This document shows, in pieces, positions 23,560 to 34,529 of a stretch of 64,000 bases of DNA (within the stretch, counting starts at the first letter, position 1; each line of letters begins with the position of its first letter). The notes under the pieces are model-generated. The model saw only the letters and a program-made list of their open reading frames with translations. It searched no databases and had not been told where the DNA came from. This stretch comes from Chrysopilus asiliformis (taxonomy: Eukaryota; Arthropoda; Insecta; Diptera; Rhagionidae). The stretch is from contig OZ035960.1 in assembly GCA_964034945.1 (NCBI GenBank), forward strand, positions 110,863,324 to 110,927,323, in the 5' to 3' direction. Made by a program: the position numbers and the translations under genes.

Positions 23560-23880
23560 CAAAAAGTAGATCTGACCCAGCCAAACCACGGTCAGATTCG
23601 GAATCAGCGAGCCCAAATTACCCAGAAAAATATCAGCCTGGGCACCAATCATGTATTCCGACGCGTCTCTGTCTTTCGACTTCGACGCAGCTTTTAACTC
23701 TTGACTTCGCCATATCTGCAACTTGAAATTTCGCGGAATCGTCACTATGAATCGAGACGTGATTCTGACTGTCACTCCAGAAAATTTGAAGCTGCTGATA
23801 TGGCGAAGTCAAGAGTTAAAAGCTGCGTCGAAGTCGAAAGACAAAGACGCGTCGGAATTCATGATTGCTGCCCTGGGTAA
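23560..23880. repeat. Family G start segment with a large hairpin
   Basis: The left part (23575-23625) matches 30780-30830 (GATTCGGAATCAGCGAGCCC, then CAAATTACCCAG). It runs into a hairpin: about 23631-23730 pairs with 23782-23880, with only a few mismatches over nearly 100 bp and a spacer of about 50 bases. Overlapping open frames on both strands here are mirror images caused by the inverted repeat, not genes. Confidence 0.7.
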
Positions 23881-25095
23881 AAAATTTTGATCGACAAAAG
23901 TATTCGATCGACTATTTAGTCAATCGATATGAATGTACTATAATTTCAGTGATCTGCGAAATTCAACAAACTTGAGAACCATAGTAATAGTAATTGATCG
24001 CATTGATTCCCTGCTGATATACTTTTTTATACTCGACTGAAATTTTTTTTTGTGATATTTCCAACTTCGTAGTTGTATTCTAATATAAATGATTTTCTCC
24101 AAACCACTGAAATATATATACACTGTGAATATCGTGTTAGTCGATATACTATTATTACTGCGTTATCGTTTTTATTAATATTATTTCGTTTCCATTATTT
24201 TCTGATGTTATGATTTTTTCATCTCCTTATTAATTTCACATAAGAAATAATTTTTTTTCATCAGAATAACTTTTTTTTCGTGGCAATATTGTGTAATTCA
24301 AAAACATACAAACGCACACCCCTCCCAGCATAAAACTTAACGCTGTTATTAATTAACTACGAATCCATAGCTATAGGTTAGTTAGGCTGGCAGTTCATTT
24401 TAATATCAGACAAAGCAAAAGTTGTAAAATGGTAATACACCAACTTCGCAAAAAAAAACTTTAAGCTTTGAATTCTAAGCAAGACTATCCGGTGGAAGAA
24501 TGAAATGAAAAACTCCCGGAGGTGAAAACGGGGGAGGAAAAAATTCTAAAAAGAAACTGCAAACGGAAAACTATTGTTCATTTGAATATTAATTGAGGCA
24601 CTGATTGTGATACTTGTCTAATGTTTTTCAATTTCAACGTTTTCTGTGTCTAATTCGGTTAGATTTTTTTTATTGGTTTTATACCTCTTTTAATTTCAAT
24701 AATTCATTAGATAAGGTTACGATTGTATGTGAAACCTTCCCGTAACAATTTCAGGTGAGAATCGCCGCAATACTCATCGGCAGTTGAGTGTTTTTTTTTG
24801 CTTAATTCGAAACGGTGACGGTTTTGGGTTGCTTCTAGTGTTTTTCCTTTTTTTTTTGCTTTTTCTATTTTCAGATTTTCATTTAAATTGGTTGACCCTG
24901 TAGCACTTCATTTTAAAACAATTGCACAAAGGAGAATATCATTTCAGTCAAAGGTGAAAAATTATTCATGGAATAAAATAATAAAATCTGAACTAGATAT
25001 ATGGGTTCTGAAATTGAATTTTTCAACAATGCTGGGATAGGTCTAAAAATTATGAAATTTTCATGTTAGGATTTTAGTAAATTACTTTGAGATAA
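23881..25095. other. Unassigned AT-rich stretch
   Basis: No exon, RNA gene or repeat boundary recognised. Confidence 0.35.
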
Positions 25096-25257
25096 GGGGT
25101 TGTCCATAAAATAAGTCACTCTAATTTTCGGTCTTTCCAACCCCCACTTCTCCGTTTTTCCGTGAATTTTTGTATGGAGATTAGTTCCGCCGTAACACTA
25201 CCGCAGACCTCCTCCTTCTCCTCTTTTAAACGTCTGACGTATTTTTCGAACAGCCCC
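25096..25257. mobile_element. MITE, PIF/Harbinger-type (family F, copy 2)
   Basis: A 162-bp element begins GGGGTTGTCCATAAAATAAG and ends CAGCCCC, collinear with copy 1 at 152-314. Flanks are TAA at the left and CAA at the right, an eroded 3-bp duplication. Non-coding. Confidence 0.7.
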
Positions 25258-25917
25258 CAAAAGACTGGAAAACATATCAGAGACGCAAACCGGGTATTTG
25301 AACCAAACCAAAAACCACATTATTTATTTAATGTTTTGACATTTGTTGTCAATGGAAAAAAAACCCGAAAAATAGTGAACCCAAAAAATAGTGAACAGAA
25401 GTGAAAATCTGGAGATTTTAGATTTTTGTGCAAACTTATGTGAATATAGCATTCGATTAAGGAAAAAATCATTGAAATCGGTCCGCTAGAGCACCATAAC
25501 TAAGCGAAGGTAAAAATCTCATCTGTTTTAGGGGTGGTCAATCTTTTTAGGTCTGCGGAGACAGCAAAACGAAGTCAGGAAGCAGCAAATCTCGTATAAT
25601 TTCTACGACTGCTTTAAATTGCTATGGGTGAAGATCATATAGCTGGACTTATGGAATTTAAATGGTGAGCAGCAAAACAAGGTTCAGAAGCAGTAAAACA
25701 TGACAAATGTTCCTTTTCTTTAAGAAATATTGCTTCAAAAATGCTCCCGTGGCAATACAATTGCAGTGAGTTAAATTTCCTTGGGTGCAGATGATATCGC
25801 TTCACCTATTTGAAGATATCTCGAGAAAGGTAAGAAATATCGATTTATAGTGAAAGGTAAAAAACTGCGAGAAATTCCTTAAATGCCGGCAATTTTTTAA
25901 CGTTCTTATTTAGCTTG
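25258..25917. other. Unassigned stretch
   Basis: No gene seen. Around 25540-25720 phrases such as AGCAAAACGAAGTCAGGAAG recur once in altered form, suggesting an old short duplication. Confidence 0.3.
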
Positions 25918-26517
25918 CCTTCGTATCTGTCTGTTTGTATGTATGTCTGTCTGTTTTTACGTCTGTCTGTTTGTTTGCCTGTCTGTCAGGGTAAAATCTT
26001 GCAATCCAATTTTGACCCACTTCCACTCATCAGATTGACTTGAAATTTTGCACACATACGTAAGTTTGATGACAATACAATATTTTCGCTACTTCGTCCT
26101 TGTAAGAATAAAGGAAGGTCTGGTAAGGATAACTTTTTCAAATAAAAAAGGATAGCCAAATTTTTCCAATAAAAATCTCATCTGGGGTTTTTTTTGGCGT
26201 CGCTGACTTCGATTCTTGCATTAAGAAGTCTGTAAGAATAACAAAAGATCATGAAAGGACAACGCGATTGTTCTTTTTCTCAAATTTTCCGGGACAAAAT
26301 ATATTCTGGGTGTTTTTCGGGTCGCTAAATCCGATTCTGACGTTAAGAAGTCTGTAAGGATAACAGAAGGTCCTGTTAGGATGACGTGATTATCTTTTCC
26401 TCAAATTTTTCCGTAAAATCTCATCTGGAGTCGCTGAATGGTCCTGAAAGGTCCTGTGAAGATGACGTGATTATATTTTCTTCAAAATTTCCTGAAAAAT
26501 CTCATCTGGGGGTTTCT

Positions 26518-26552
<35 letters not shown>

Positions 26553-26640
26553 CTGAATCCGATTCTGGCATTAAGAAATCTGTAAGGATAACGAAAGAAC
26601 TGAATTCGTTTCTAGAGTCAAAAGGTGCTGAAGAATAACT
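25918..26640 (+). repeat. Family G repeat with internal ~120-bp tandem units
   Basis: It starts with a TGTCTG array (25926-25990), then a lead segment ending CTACTTCGTCCTTGTAAG. Tandem units follow, carrying CTGTAAGGATAAC, AGGTCCTG, GATGACGTGATTAT and AAAATCTCATCTGG. The TTAAGAAGTCTGTAAG word starts at 26221 and 26342 (121-bp period) and again at 26571. The same units occur at 30960-31025, 31614-31850 and 55045-55300. Non-coding, with an architecture like the Helitrons here (TGTC array then tandem units), but no end was defined. Confidence 0.6.
26518..26552. repeat. 35-base G run
   Basis: Thirty-five uninterrupted G residues lie inside a family G unit where other copies have a short G-rich word (CTGGGGGTTT). 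Length may be an assembly estimate. Confidence 0.9.
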
Positions 26641-28389
26641 CAAAAGCATTTATCTTTGATTTTGACGTCTTTTTGGATTCGAAGACGTCTTTTTGGATTT
26701 TTAGTTGTACTAATAAAATACAAATTGGCTAAAAAGGATAAAGAAAAATTAAAAAAAAACTTTTTTTTTTAGAAAAATGCACTAAAAAGTTTCATTTGAG
26801 AAGCACGAAAGCGCCGTTTATTTAACTTTGAAAATGGACATTTTTAGAATGGATATAATTCGGTTTATCTTCAGAGAATTATTATTTTTTGGGTTTAATT
26901 GGAATTATTCCGCGGGCTACCTAAAATGTCAACGCGGTCGAGCGGTTGTAACGTAGTTACAATTACGATTTAAGTGATAAACTTTTGTTTTCATTTATAT
27001 TCTAATTATTCAAATGTGAATCAAACAACAGTTGAATAGAACCTAACAATATTTTGTTACTTCTGGTTACAAATGAGAAATACTGAATCATTAAATATAC
27101 GAATGGATTAATATTGAATTAAAACACGTTGTTTTATTGATAAAATGAGGAATCAATGCATCCATCCACATCTAGACAACAATAATCCACTATGAATTGT
27201 ATACGAAAGTAATTACTTAATGCCAGCATTGAATAAATTAATTAAATATATATCTTCACATCACATACATGAGTTAAATATGTATATATGTATATATCTT
27301 GTGTTATACTTACAATAAAATGTATTTACAAAACAAACACCTATGTATGAACAGAAGATACAAGTTGATTATTGTAAGGTAGGCAACGCGCTATACTTTA
27401 TTAATTTAATTTAATAGATTTTCAATTCTAATACTAATAAATAAAATTGAAAATAATTTAATTACCAATAGATTTGTTCTGTTTCCTTGGTTCTGTTGAA
27501 AATTAATAAAAAAAAGGTGTTTTTGTTTTTTTTTTTGTTGTGAAGTTGATTCTGTTCTTTGGTGTGCGCTGCAGTTAATTAAAAAAATAACATAAAATGT
27601 AACGGCAATATCCCCAGGTAAATTGTGAAATTCTTTATATATTTTTCTATCACTTTTGATGAATAAACGATACTTTTTTTCCTTGCTCTGCACTCAGAAC
27701 TTTATCTTTGCTTATTTTTTATTTAATTTTTTTTTTGTAAATTATTTTTATGCAAAAAATATCACATAAAAACTTATCACTTTGCAGAAATTAGCAGGAG
27801 TAGTAGAAATATATAGAAATATGAACTCTTTAAAATATATTTTTTATTATTATTTTTGCAAATATTTAAAGCACTACCAACATTTTACAATTTTTTTTAA
27901 ATCATCAGAATTCAAGTTTTATTTTTCAATTGATTTTTTTAACACTTTTCACAATTCAAACACTATTTTTGATGTTTTGGGCCTAAGTGGGCAGCATTCG
28001 CACTTGGATTCACAATTGATTTGGAAAAAATATTTAAATTGTTTTTCTTTTTTTTTTTTTTAAATTCGATGATGCTTTTAATAAACGTTTAGTTTGATTT
28101 TCGGTCTATTTTCCACAATTGACAAAAAAGTTTCATAGGCTTGTTTTTTTTTTGGGAAATGTTAACGGTAAAATATCACTGACACAATAATGGTTTTTAA
28201 ATCTGTTTAATGATGGGAGAAAAATATTTAAAATTAGTTAAAGTCGTGAAAATTTGTTACCAACAATTTTTAAATGGTCAACGATGTTTTACAATTACAA
28301 ATCATATTTAAATAAAGTTAAAAAAACTAGTTCTGATATCTTCTTTTAATTCTAGGGATTAAAAATGAAAAAAACCCAGGACAAGGAAA
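26641..28389. other. Unassigned, very AT-rich
   Basis: Long A and T runs; open frames at 27406-27693 and 27782-28063 consist mainly of Phe, Lys, Asn and Ile codons and have no domains. No gene supported. Confidence 0.35.
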
Positions 28390-29262
28390 TTTTTGGAAGT
28401 TTTTTTTTTGAAAATATCACTTGCGATCAACACAAAACTTTCCTCTGCAATATTTAGTTTCGCAAAAAAATATGTAAAAAAAAAACATCCCCATAAAAAA
28501 AACGGACATCCCCATAATTTCACCTGAAACGGATTTCGTACTGATAGCAGAGGAAAGTAAAAAGGTGAAACAGCCTAATAAGATGAGTTGAGAAACTACA
28601 AAAAAATAGGGTGGATAGGCTTGTATGTGCGATATTAGGCACAATCATAAAATACTCCCACTGTGATATGAAAATTCGGTTTATGATCAGGCTTCACGAG
28701 AAAATGGGATCAAAAACTGGTGTTTCGAAACCAATTTGCGAAACAAACAAAAAATAAAAAGTAATTTCATAGGCTTAGGTTTCACTTTTGCTCTAATATC
28801 CTTTTTTTTAAAGCTTTTATTTTTAGGAATTTGAAAAAAATTGTAAATTTTCTTAAAAAAAATCGAAAAAAACTGCTGCGTTTATTTTGGATTTTCCTCT
28901 TTGGAATTTCCTCGTAAATTTGGTTTTTTATGTAAATGTCGTACACAGCGCTTAGACTAATAAATTGTTTTGACGAAAACGAACAATTTTTCAGAGAAAT
29001 GCAAAGAACTACAATATATCGTACCGTTTTCGAGAAAATCGTTAAGAAATGGTTTAGTGAAAGAGGAAGGCTATGTTCAAATTACTGTTCTTTGTTTTAT
29101 GTTAACGAACCGTTATCTTGAGGATTTCGAAAAAATAAATGAGAATTCTGGTTTCTCGATTAAAAGAAAAACGTGAACAGCACAGAACTTTCCTCTGCAA
29201 TATTTCAAGTTTCAGAAGAAACTTTTACATGTTTAATATTTTCTCAAATATCTCAAGAACCG
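28390..29262 (+). repeat. Family E repeat fragments
   Basis: The phrase CACAAAACTTTCCTCTGCAA occurs at about 28432, returns in near-identical form at about 29182, and also matches 34556. Other shared words are ACGGATTTCGTACTGAT (28530) and GAACCGTTATCTTGAGGAT-type units. Mosaic, non-coding, interrupted by unique AT-rich sequence. Confidence 0.5.
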
Positions 29263-29332
29263 TTAGGAATACAAAAAATGGATTAAGCAGAACGAAGGAT
29301 ATAGGGAATGTTGTTTTATTTCAATTTGGTTA

Positions 29333-29506
29333 CAGTGGAGTCTGCTTAAGAGCACTACGGCTTAAAAGAACATCCCGCTTAGAAGCACAATTTCTTGGGG
29401 CAATCTTTAGATGTCTCGGAATCAAAAACACCGCTAAAAAGAACAACCCGCGTAAGAGCACAAAATTTGCTGACATTTTCAATGTTCTTTTAAATGGACT
29501 CCACTG
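29333..29506. mobile_element. pogo-like MITE
   Basis: A 174-bp element begins CAGTGGAGTCTGCTTAAGAG and ends with the imperfect inverse, GGACTCCACTG, flanked by TA on both sides (29331-29332 and 29507-29508). The repeated CGCTTAAGAG-like words in the interior and the TA duplication fit pogo/Tigger relatives. Non-coding; it creates part of a chance open frame at 29139-29582. Confidence 0.72.
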
Positions 29507-30769
29507 TATATGTATTTTATCAAAACCGTATAGTTTCGAAGAAATTTTTAAAAAATTGTATTTTTCATCAAAAAGGAGATAGTAAAAAATTTCTACAATT
29601 CTAAACTCAAAAGTAAAAAACACTATAATTCGTGGCGGAAAAGATATGTAAATCAACTCGACGGTAGAATTTTTTTTTTCGAAATACACTTTAGTAAAAT
29701 AAAATTTTTAAAACAAAATAAATCTTTTACGGTTATTGTGTAAGTTTTCAAATTTCGAATAATTTTTTTGCGAAAATTTTAAAAATTATTGAAATGAAAA
29801 AAAAAATTGAAGATATCCACACACGTTAAATATGATCCACGGTTGCAGAAAGAATAAAATCCTGTGACACACGATGGTAGAGAAACTATGAAGAGTTGAC
29901 AACTCGACACGATAACGACAACTATTAACGATGGTTAAGGTAACGGGCGACTTAACCAACAAACGAACGTTACGTCAAAATGACAGAAGACTGACTGAGT
30001 AACGGCAAATGGCGATAGCAACGATGTTGATTACTGGATGTCTAGTGTCAGACTACTGGCTGGCACAGCACTGACTCAACTAATAATAAAATTATTGTTG
30101 CCAGAGCTGCCGAGCGGAGCTGTTGGAGCGAATCCGAATATTCAGTCTATATTGTGTGCGACAGCGACATCGAACAAAAACAAAGTTTCGTCGTAGCACA
30201 TAACAACAAGAAAATTGTTTTTGTGATTCTTCTTTGCCGTGTCGTTCTTATTTAGAAAAGTTTCCTACACGTATGAAAGCATACCGGGAATATTACGTGC
30301 ATGCCGAATGTACATATAGAGGGAATCTGCACACCGGGAACAGGTGAGGGATGTTGGCGGGAGCAGCGAGTCATTTTTCGTTCGTGGTACCGGCCGTACT
30401 TGTGAGAAATATCAGTACTCTATAAGCTCAATTTTAGTTGGAAATATATACGAGTTTAACCACAGAAGCGCACAACATGTAAACTAAAAAGCTTTTCCAT
30501 GAAATAAAAGAATTCAGCAAAAAACTTGTATAAAAACAGCGACAAACTACTTAGAACTCTGTACTTTTTATATTTTTATACGTAGCACATCTTTTAGGGT
30601 GGTATTGTTTTGATAACAAAGTCTTACAGAAATGATTTTGTTTAGAAAACCCTTTTTGGGCAGGATTGGCTTCATGTAACTTATTTTCGATCGACTAACT
30701 AGTCGAAGGAAATCTTTAGTATTTAATATTTAAACCAATTTACAAATTATCCGCCATATCGGAAAAAGC
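29507..30769. other. Unassigned stretch
   Basis: No exon supported. Around 29980-30240 the base composition is more balanced and includes TTCAGTCTATA (Inr-like TCAGTC at 30143); a promoter cannot be claimed from that alone. Confidence 0.3.
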
Positions 30770-31025
30770 AGAGCTGGTACAGCCAAACTAGTGCCAGATT
30801 CGGATTTAGCGGCCCCAAATTACCCAGGAAAGGCCATCATAATGTCGCGATTTGAAACTCCCGCCCTCCTTCGTTTGGGTTTTTGTTGGTCAATCTTGCA
30901 ATTTAGCTTTGATTTACTTCCACTCATCCGACTGACTGAAAATTTTGACACATTTCGACGACAATACAATATTTTCACTACTTCCCTTGCAAGGATAAGG
31001 AAAACTCCTGTGAGGATAACGTGAT
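30770..31025 (+). repeat. Family G repeat, left part
   Basis: Matches the lead segment of the 25918 copy (CTTCCACTCATC, GACAATACAATATTTTC, CTACTTC...TTGCAAGGATAA) and the start segment at 23575. It is cut at GATAACGTGATC by the LINE tail that follows, and unit sequence resumes at about 31614. Confidence 0.6.
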
Positions 31026-31612
31026 CTTTGATTATTTAACAATTTATTTAAACCAAAAAAGGCAAAATGCCTTATACAAAGGTTTACAGTAATTAACAAT
31101 AAGTTAAAATTTTTTAAATATTTATAATAACAGCAGTAGAAAGCTAATTTAATATTTAGCAAAACAGAATACTAGAATTATGTATAGAAGTATATATTAC
31201 ATTTTTCTTTCCCTTTTCTTCATACAAAATAGTTGAAAAGAACTAATAAATTTTGACGAAAAATAAAGCAATTTCCCGAACCACATTCAAACAAGATATA
31301 TTTCTAATATTATTATTATTATTCCTAATATTATTACTCATATTATTTCTCAGGAGGTCTATTAAATTCAAAAAATATCTTTTTCTTAAAAACTGCTATC
31401 CGCCCCACCTGTTTCAGATTTTTAGACAACGAGTTCCACAATTTTATGGTCTTAACAAAAAAAAGATTTATCCATAATACTAGTAGTGTGCTTCGGAATG
31501 ATCATGTGCCTTACTCTATTTGACCTCAAGAAATTTATGTACTTTGACAAATAGCCTGGAGTACCAGTGCAAAAAATTTTTTGGAGATAAATAATGCAAC
31601 GCATATTAAGAT
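31026..31612 (-). pseudogene. LINE 3' end: reverse-transcriptase ORF tail plus 3' UTR
   Basis: The minus strand from 31611 encodes NMRCIIYLQKIFCTGTPGYL, then SKYINFLRSNRVRHMIIPKH. A one-base slip in a T run (about 31465) follows, then FVKTIKLWNSLSKNLKQV and a stop near 31351. The order YLS-Y, then RSNRVRH, then P-H-T, then a-k-LWNSL is the classic C-terminal tail of CR1/Jockey-type LINE polyproteins. Downstream are TAATAAT-rich sequence and a presumed 3' UTR ending with GGTTTAAATAAATTG near 31035. 5'-truncated and frameshifted, it sits between two parts of a family G repeat, so it probably inserted there. Confidence 0.65.
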
Positions 31613-31613
31613 G

Positions 31614-31727
31614 TGTCAGGACCGGATTCAGCGACCCTAAAAAACCCCAGATTAGATTTTCCCGGAAAAAATATTCCGGGAAAATCTAATCTGGGGTTTT
31701 TTAGGGTCGCTGAATCCGGTCCTGACA
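31614..31727. repeat. Perfect 54-bp-arm palindrome
   Basis: 31614-31667 is exactly complementary to 31674-31727, with a six-base spacer. The arms are family G unit sequence (CGACCCTAAAAAACCCCAG, then TTTTCCCGGAA). Two opposed open frames beginning with the same residues result from this symmetry and are not genes. Confidence 0.9.
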
Positions 31728-31850
31728 TTAAGAAGTCTGTAAGGATAACGAAAGGTCCTGAAAGGATAACAAGATTATCCTCTTCCTCAAATTTTCCGGA
31801 AAAAATCTTATCTGAAGAATCCGATTCTGGAGTCAAAAAAAAAACATAAA
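31728..31850 (+). repeat. Family G unit
   Basis: Continues directly from the right palindrome arm: TTAAGAAGTCTGTAAGGATA, GGTCCTGAAAGGATAAC, CCTCAAATTTTCCGG, as in the array at 25918-26640. Confidence 0.65.
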
Positions 31851-32716
31851 AATATCTCAAAGCCATCAAGGATATAATTCGAAGACTAAAAAGTATAAAC
31901 AAGCGTGACGCGAAAGACAGATGTAATTTTGGATTTTTAGCCATACTAATCAAATACAAAATGCCTAAAAACGGGTGAAATAAAAAAAAATTCTTATTCT
32001 ACTCATAAGAAAATCATCTGATGAACAATAATAAACATTATTTCCATAGAGTTCTATACCAAAAAAAAACTGACTGTAAATAACAAACCCTATAAACTGT
32101 CGTACTAGAACTAGAAGCTTTTTCCATTTAGTGTTGTATATTGTGTGCACGTAGAAAAGCTTTACATCATACTTTGCTAAAAAGTAAATAACGAGAGAGC
32201 CGTAGAAAGGATTTGCATGTGTTGGTAGTACAGCTGGTCGTTATATGAGAGTGCACTGTGGGAAAAATCACTTGAACGTGAGTAGAAAGACATAATAAAG
32301 GTGTAGAACACGTAGAATGATAGAAGCTTTGCATTTCAACGGTAGTGATGATGATATCCTTGTTAGAAGGACACAGATGAAGACTTTTTACCTGCTTATA
32401 GTTATGAAAGGGTTGCCAGTGTAGTATGTTTTTTTGTAAGTACAATTATATTCATTGGTGTATTATTATGAGTATCGTTAGTTTATTAATACATAGTTAT
32501 AGCTATTTAATTTTATATAATTTTTATTGCATATATGAAAAAATACCGAACAAGAAAAGCTTGGAAAAGGCCAACGTGACAAAATTTTGTGGTCGAAAAG
32601 GCGAAAAACAGCGTGAAGTATTTGATGGATAACCCATAAGTTGTTACAAGGTTTTGTTGTTTGCATCATAGAGAGAAAATTAGTTAATTTTGCATCAACT
32701 CCGTTCGTGATTAATT
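31851..32716. other. Unassigned stretch
   Basis: No supported gene or repeat end. Confidence 0.3.
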
Positions 32717-32810
32717 CAACTAGGGACATATTGCCAAAACGATACAATTTCCATTACTTAAATCAACTAGGGACATTTTGTCAAAACGATACAATTTCCA
32801 TTACTTAATT
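32717..32810. repeat. Two-copy tandem duplication, 47 bp
   Basis: CAACTAGGGACAT starts at 32717 and 32764; both units continue CAAAACGATACAATTTCCAT and TACTTAA with two or three differences. Confidence 0.75.
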
Positions 32811-33719
32811 CAACTACTTTGCGTGATTAAATGTTCACGTCCATTGTCAAATTCATTGTTAACTATAACGAAATCGTATTTTTACAAAATTAATAATGAA
32901 CGTGATCGCTAATTGACAATGAACATGATCATTTAACCATAAAATATAAGTAGTTGAACAAAATTTGATATTTTTACCAAAAATCACATTAGTCTCCATG
33001 ATGCATTTGTTCCACGCGAGTTCCGTCTATAGATATGTACATATCTACATAATTTAGTTTACCGTCTTACATATCTCGACTATACATAATCTCTGCTCTC
33101 AAAGCAAATATACGGCAATCAGCGAAAAATACTCGAATGTTCACAGAGGGTTTTGTCTCACGGAATACTCAAGGGTTCATGTAAACTGTGAGACATGCTG
33201 ATGTCTACATAATACTATCTACTTGTTCTATGGAGGAATAAAAAAAAGCGATAGCACAACATATGCCACCTGAGGGGATTGCGGGTGTGGCCAGCCAGCA
33301 TTTGTCGATAAAGGTACTCCGGTAATTGGCATAGGTAAGAATTTCGTTGGAACATATCAGAATTCTTGCAGCATGCAATCAAACAGTCAACTACAAAAGT
33401 TTTTCTTGAAGCGGGAAAGAATAAATAAATTTCACTGCAGAATTTTCCCGTGGACAAAAGAAATTCTTTTCGTCTTATCAGATTTATTTTCTGTTGCGGT
33501 CTCAATAGCAATTTGTTTGAAACCGCAGAATTCTGTTTATCGAAATTTAAAGCGATTTTCATATCGGTTTAATCTTTGAGAGGAAAAGTTTTTTTCCGTG
33601 GTAGGTAAAACGTAAAATGTGTGTTTTTGAAGGTCATTAAAATGTGATTATATTATTTGGCAGCTTTTTTTTGAAATTTGTTGTATGTCTAAGAAATAAA
33701 TGAAAGCTAGAGGCATAAA
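32811..33719. other. Unassigned stretch
   Basis: No gene supported. Opposed open frames at 33215-33579 overlap each other and carry no recognisable domain. Confidence 0.3.
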
Positions 33720-34245
33720 TCTGATATACATTTTATGTTTAAATAATATCTGATGCAAACAGCATCTAACTTTTTTATACTAAAAACTACTAAAGCATAA
33801 TTTATACTATAATCCGACGAAAAAAATATTAGTTGACATAAAAACATTTTTTTTGTTGTGAAATCTGAAATGTATCCCGCTAAAAGCGTAAGATATCGAT
33901 TTACGGTAAAAGACAACCATGTCATTAATTTCGTTTTTTTTCTTCCAAAAACTGTTAATTTGCAAGCAATATGAAAAAAATCTATGGAACTACCGTTCGT
34001 TTTCCAAAAGTTAACAGAGAAAAACGATTTTCAGAAAATTCATTTACGAAAAATTTCAAGTCGCTAGCTCATCGCGTTCTCGAGGTATTTAAGAAAAGGA
34101 TCGAAAGACAGATGCACGGACATCCTCATAATTTTGTTGGATACAGATTTCGTACTAATCAGAAAGTTTCTATCTGCCCCCATTCTCGAGTGGGTCTCCA
34201 CTCCACCCACTAACAGTGGAGATTTACTAAATGTGTTTTTCTGTA
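33720..34245 (+). repeat. Family E repeat, upstream part
   Basis: Contains GTAAGATATCGATTTACGGT, AAAGACAACCATG and then ACAGATTTCGTACTAATCAG, CCCATTCTCGAGTG, words found also at 28530 and, inverted, at 55310-55370. The open frame at 33971-34213 is part of the repeat. Confidence 0.5.
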
Positions 34246-34529
34246 CAAAATATATTATAGATTAAACTGTTGTTAAATGTTTTATCCCTCTTTACATTTA
34301 GCACACAATCCAAGATCAATTGTTTACCTCAAATTTAAAAAAAAAAAAAATGCAATGCAGTTTTGTAATCCACTATAATGGAAGTGATATTCTTTCCTGT
34401 TCCGTTCCACTCGAGTTATCACTTTCAATATGTTTGTTGGTACGAGTAGGTAATCAGCAGCAAAACTTTGAAAAGGTGGAAAACACAATCAGAAGGCGAG
34501 TCTAAAAAGCGCAAAAAAAACACTAAGAA

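Noticed and set aside
29139..29582. Plus-strand open frame of 147 residues
   Set aside because: It runs through a family E fragment and the pogo-like MITE at 29333-29506, so it is composed of non-coding repeats.
31606..31959. Opposed open frames beginning with the same residues
   Set aside because: Direct consequence of the 54-bp palindrome at 31614-31727.
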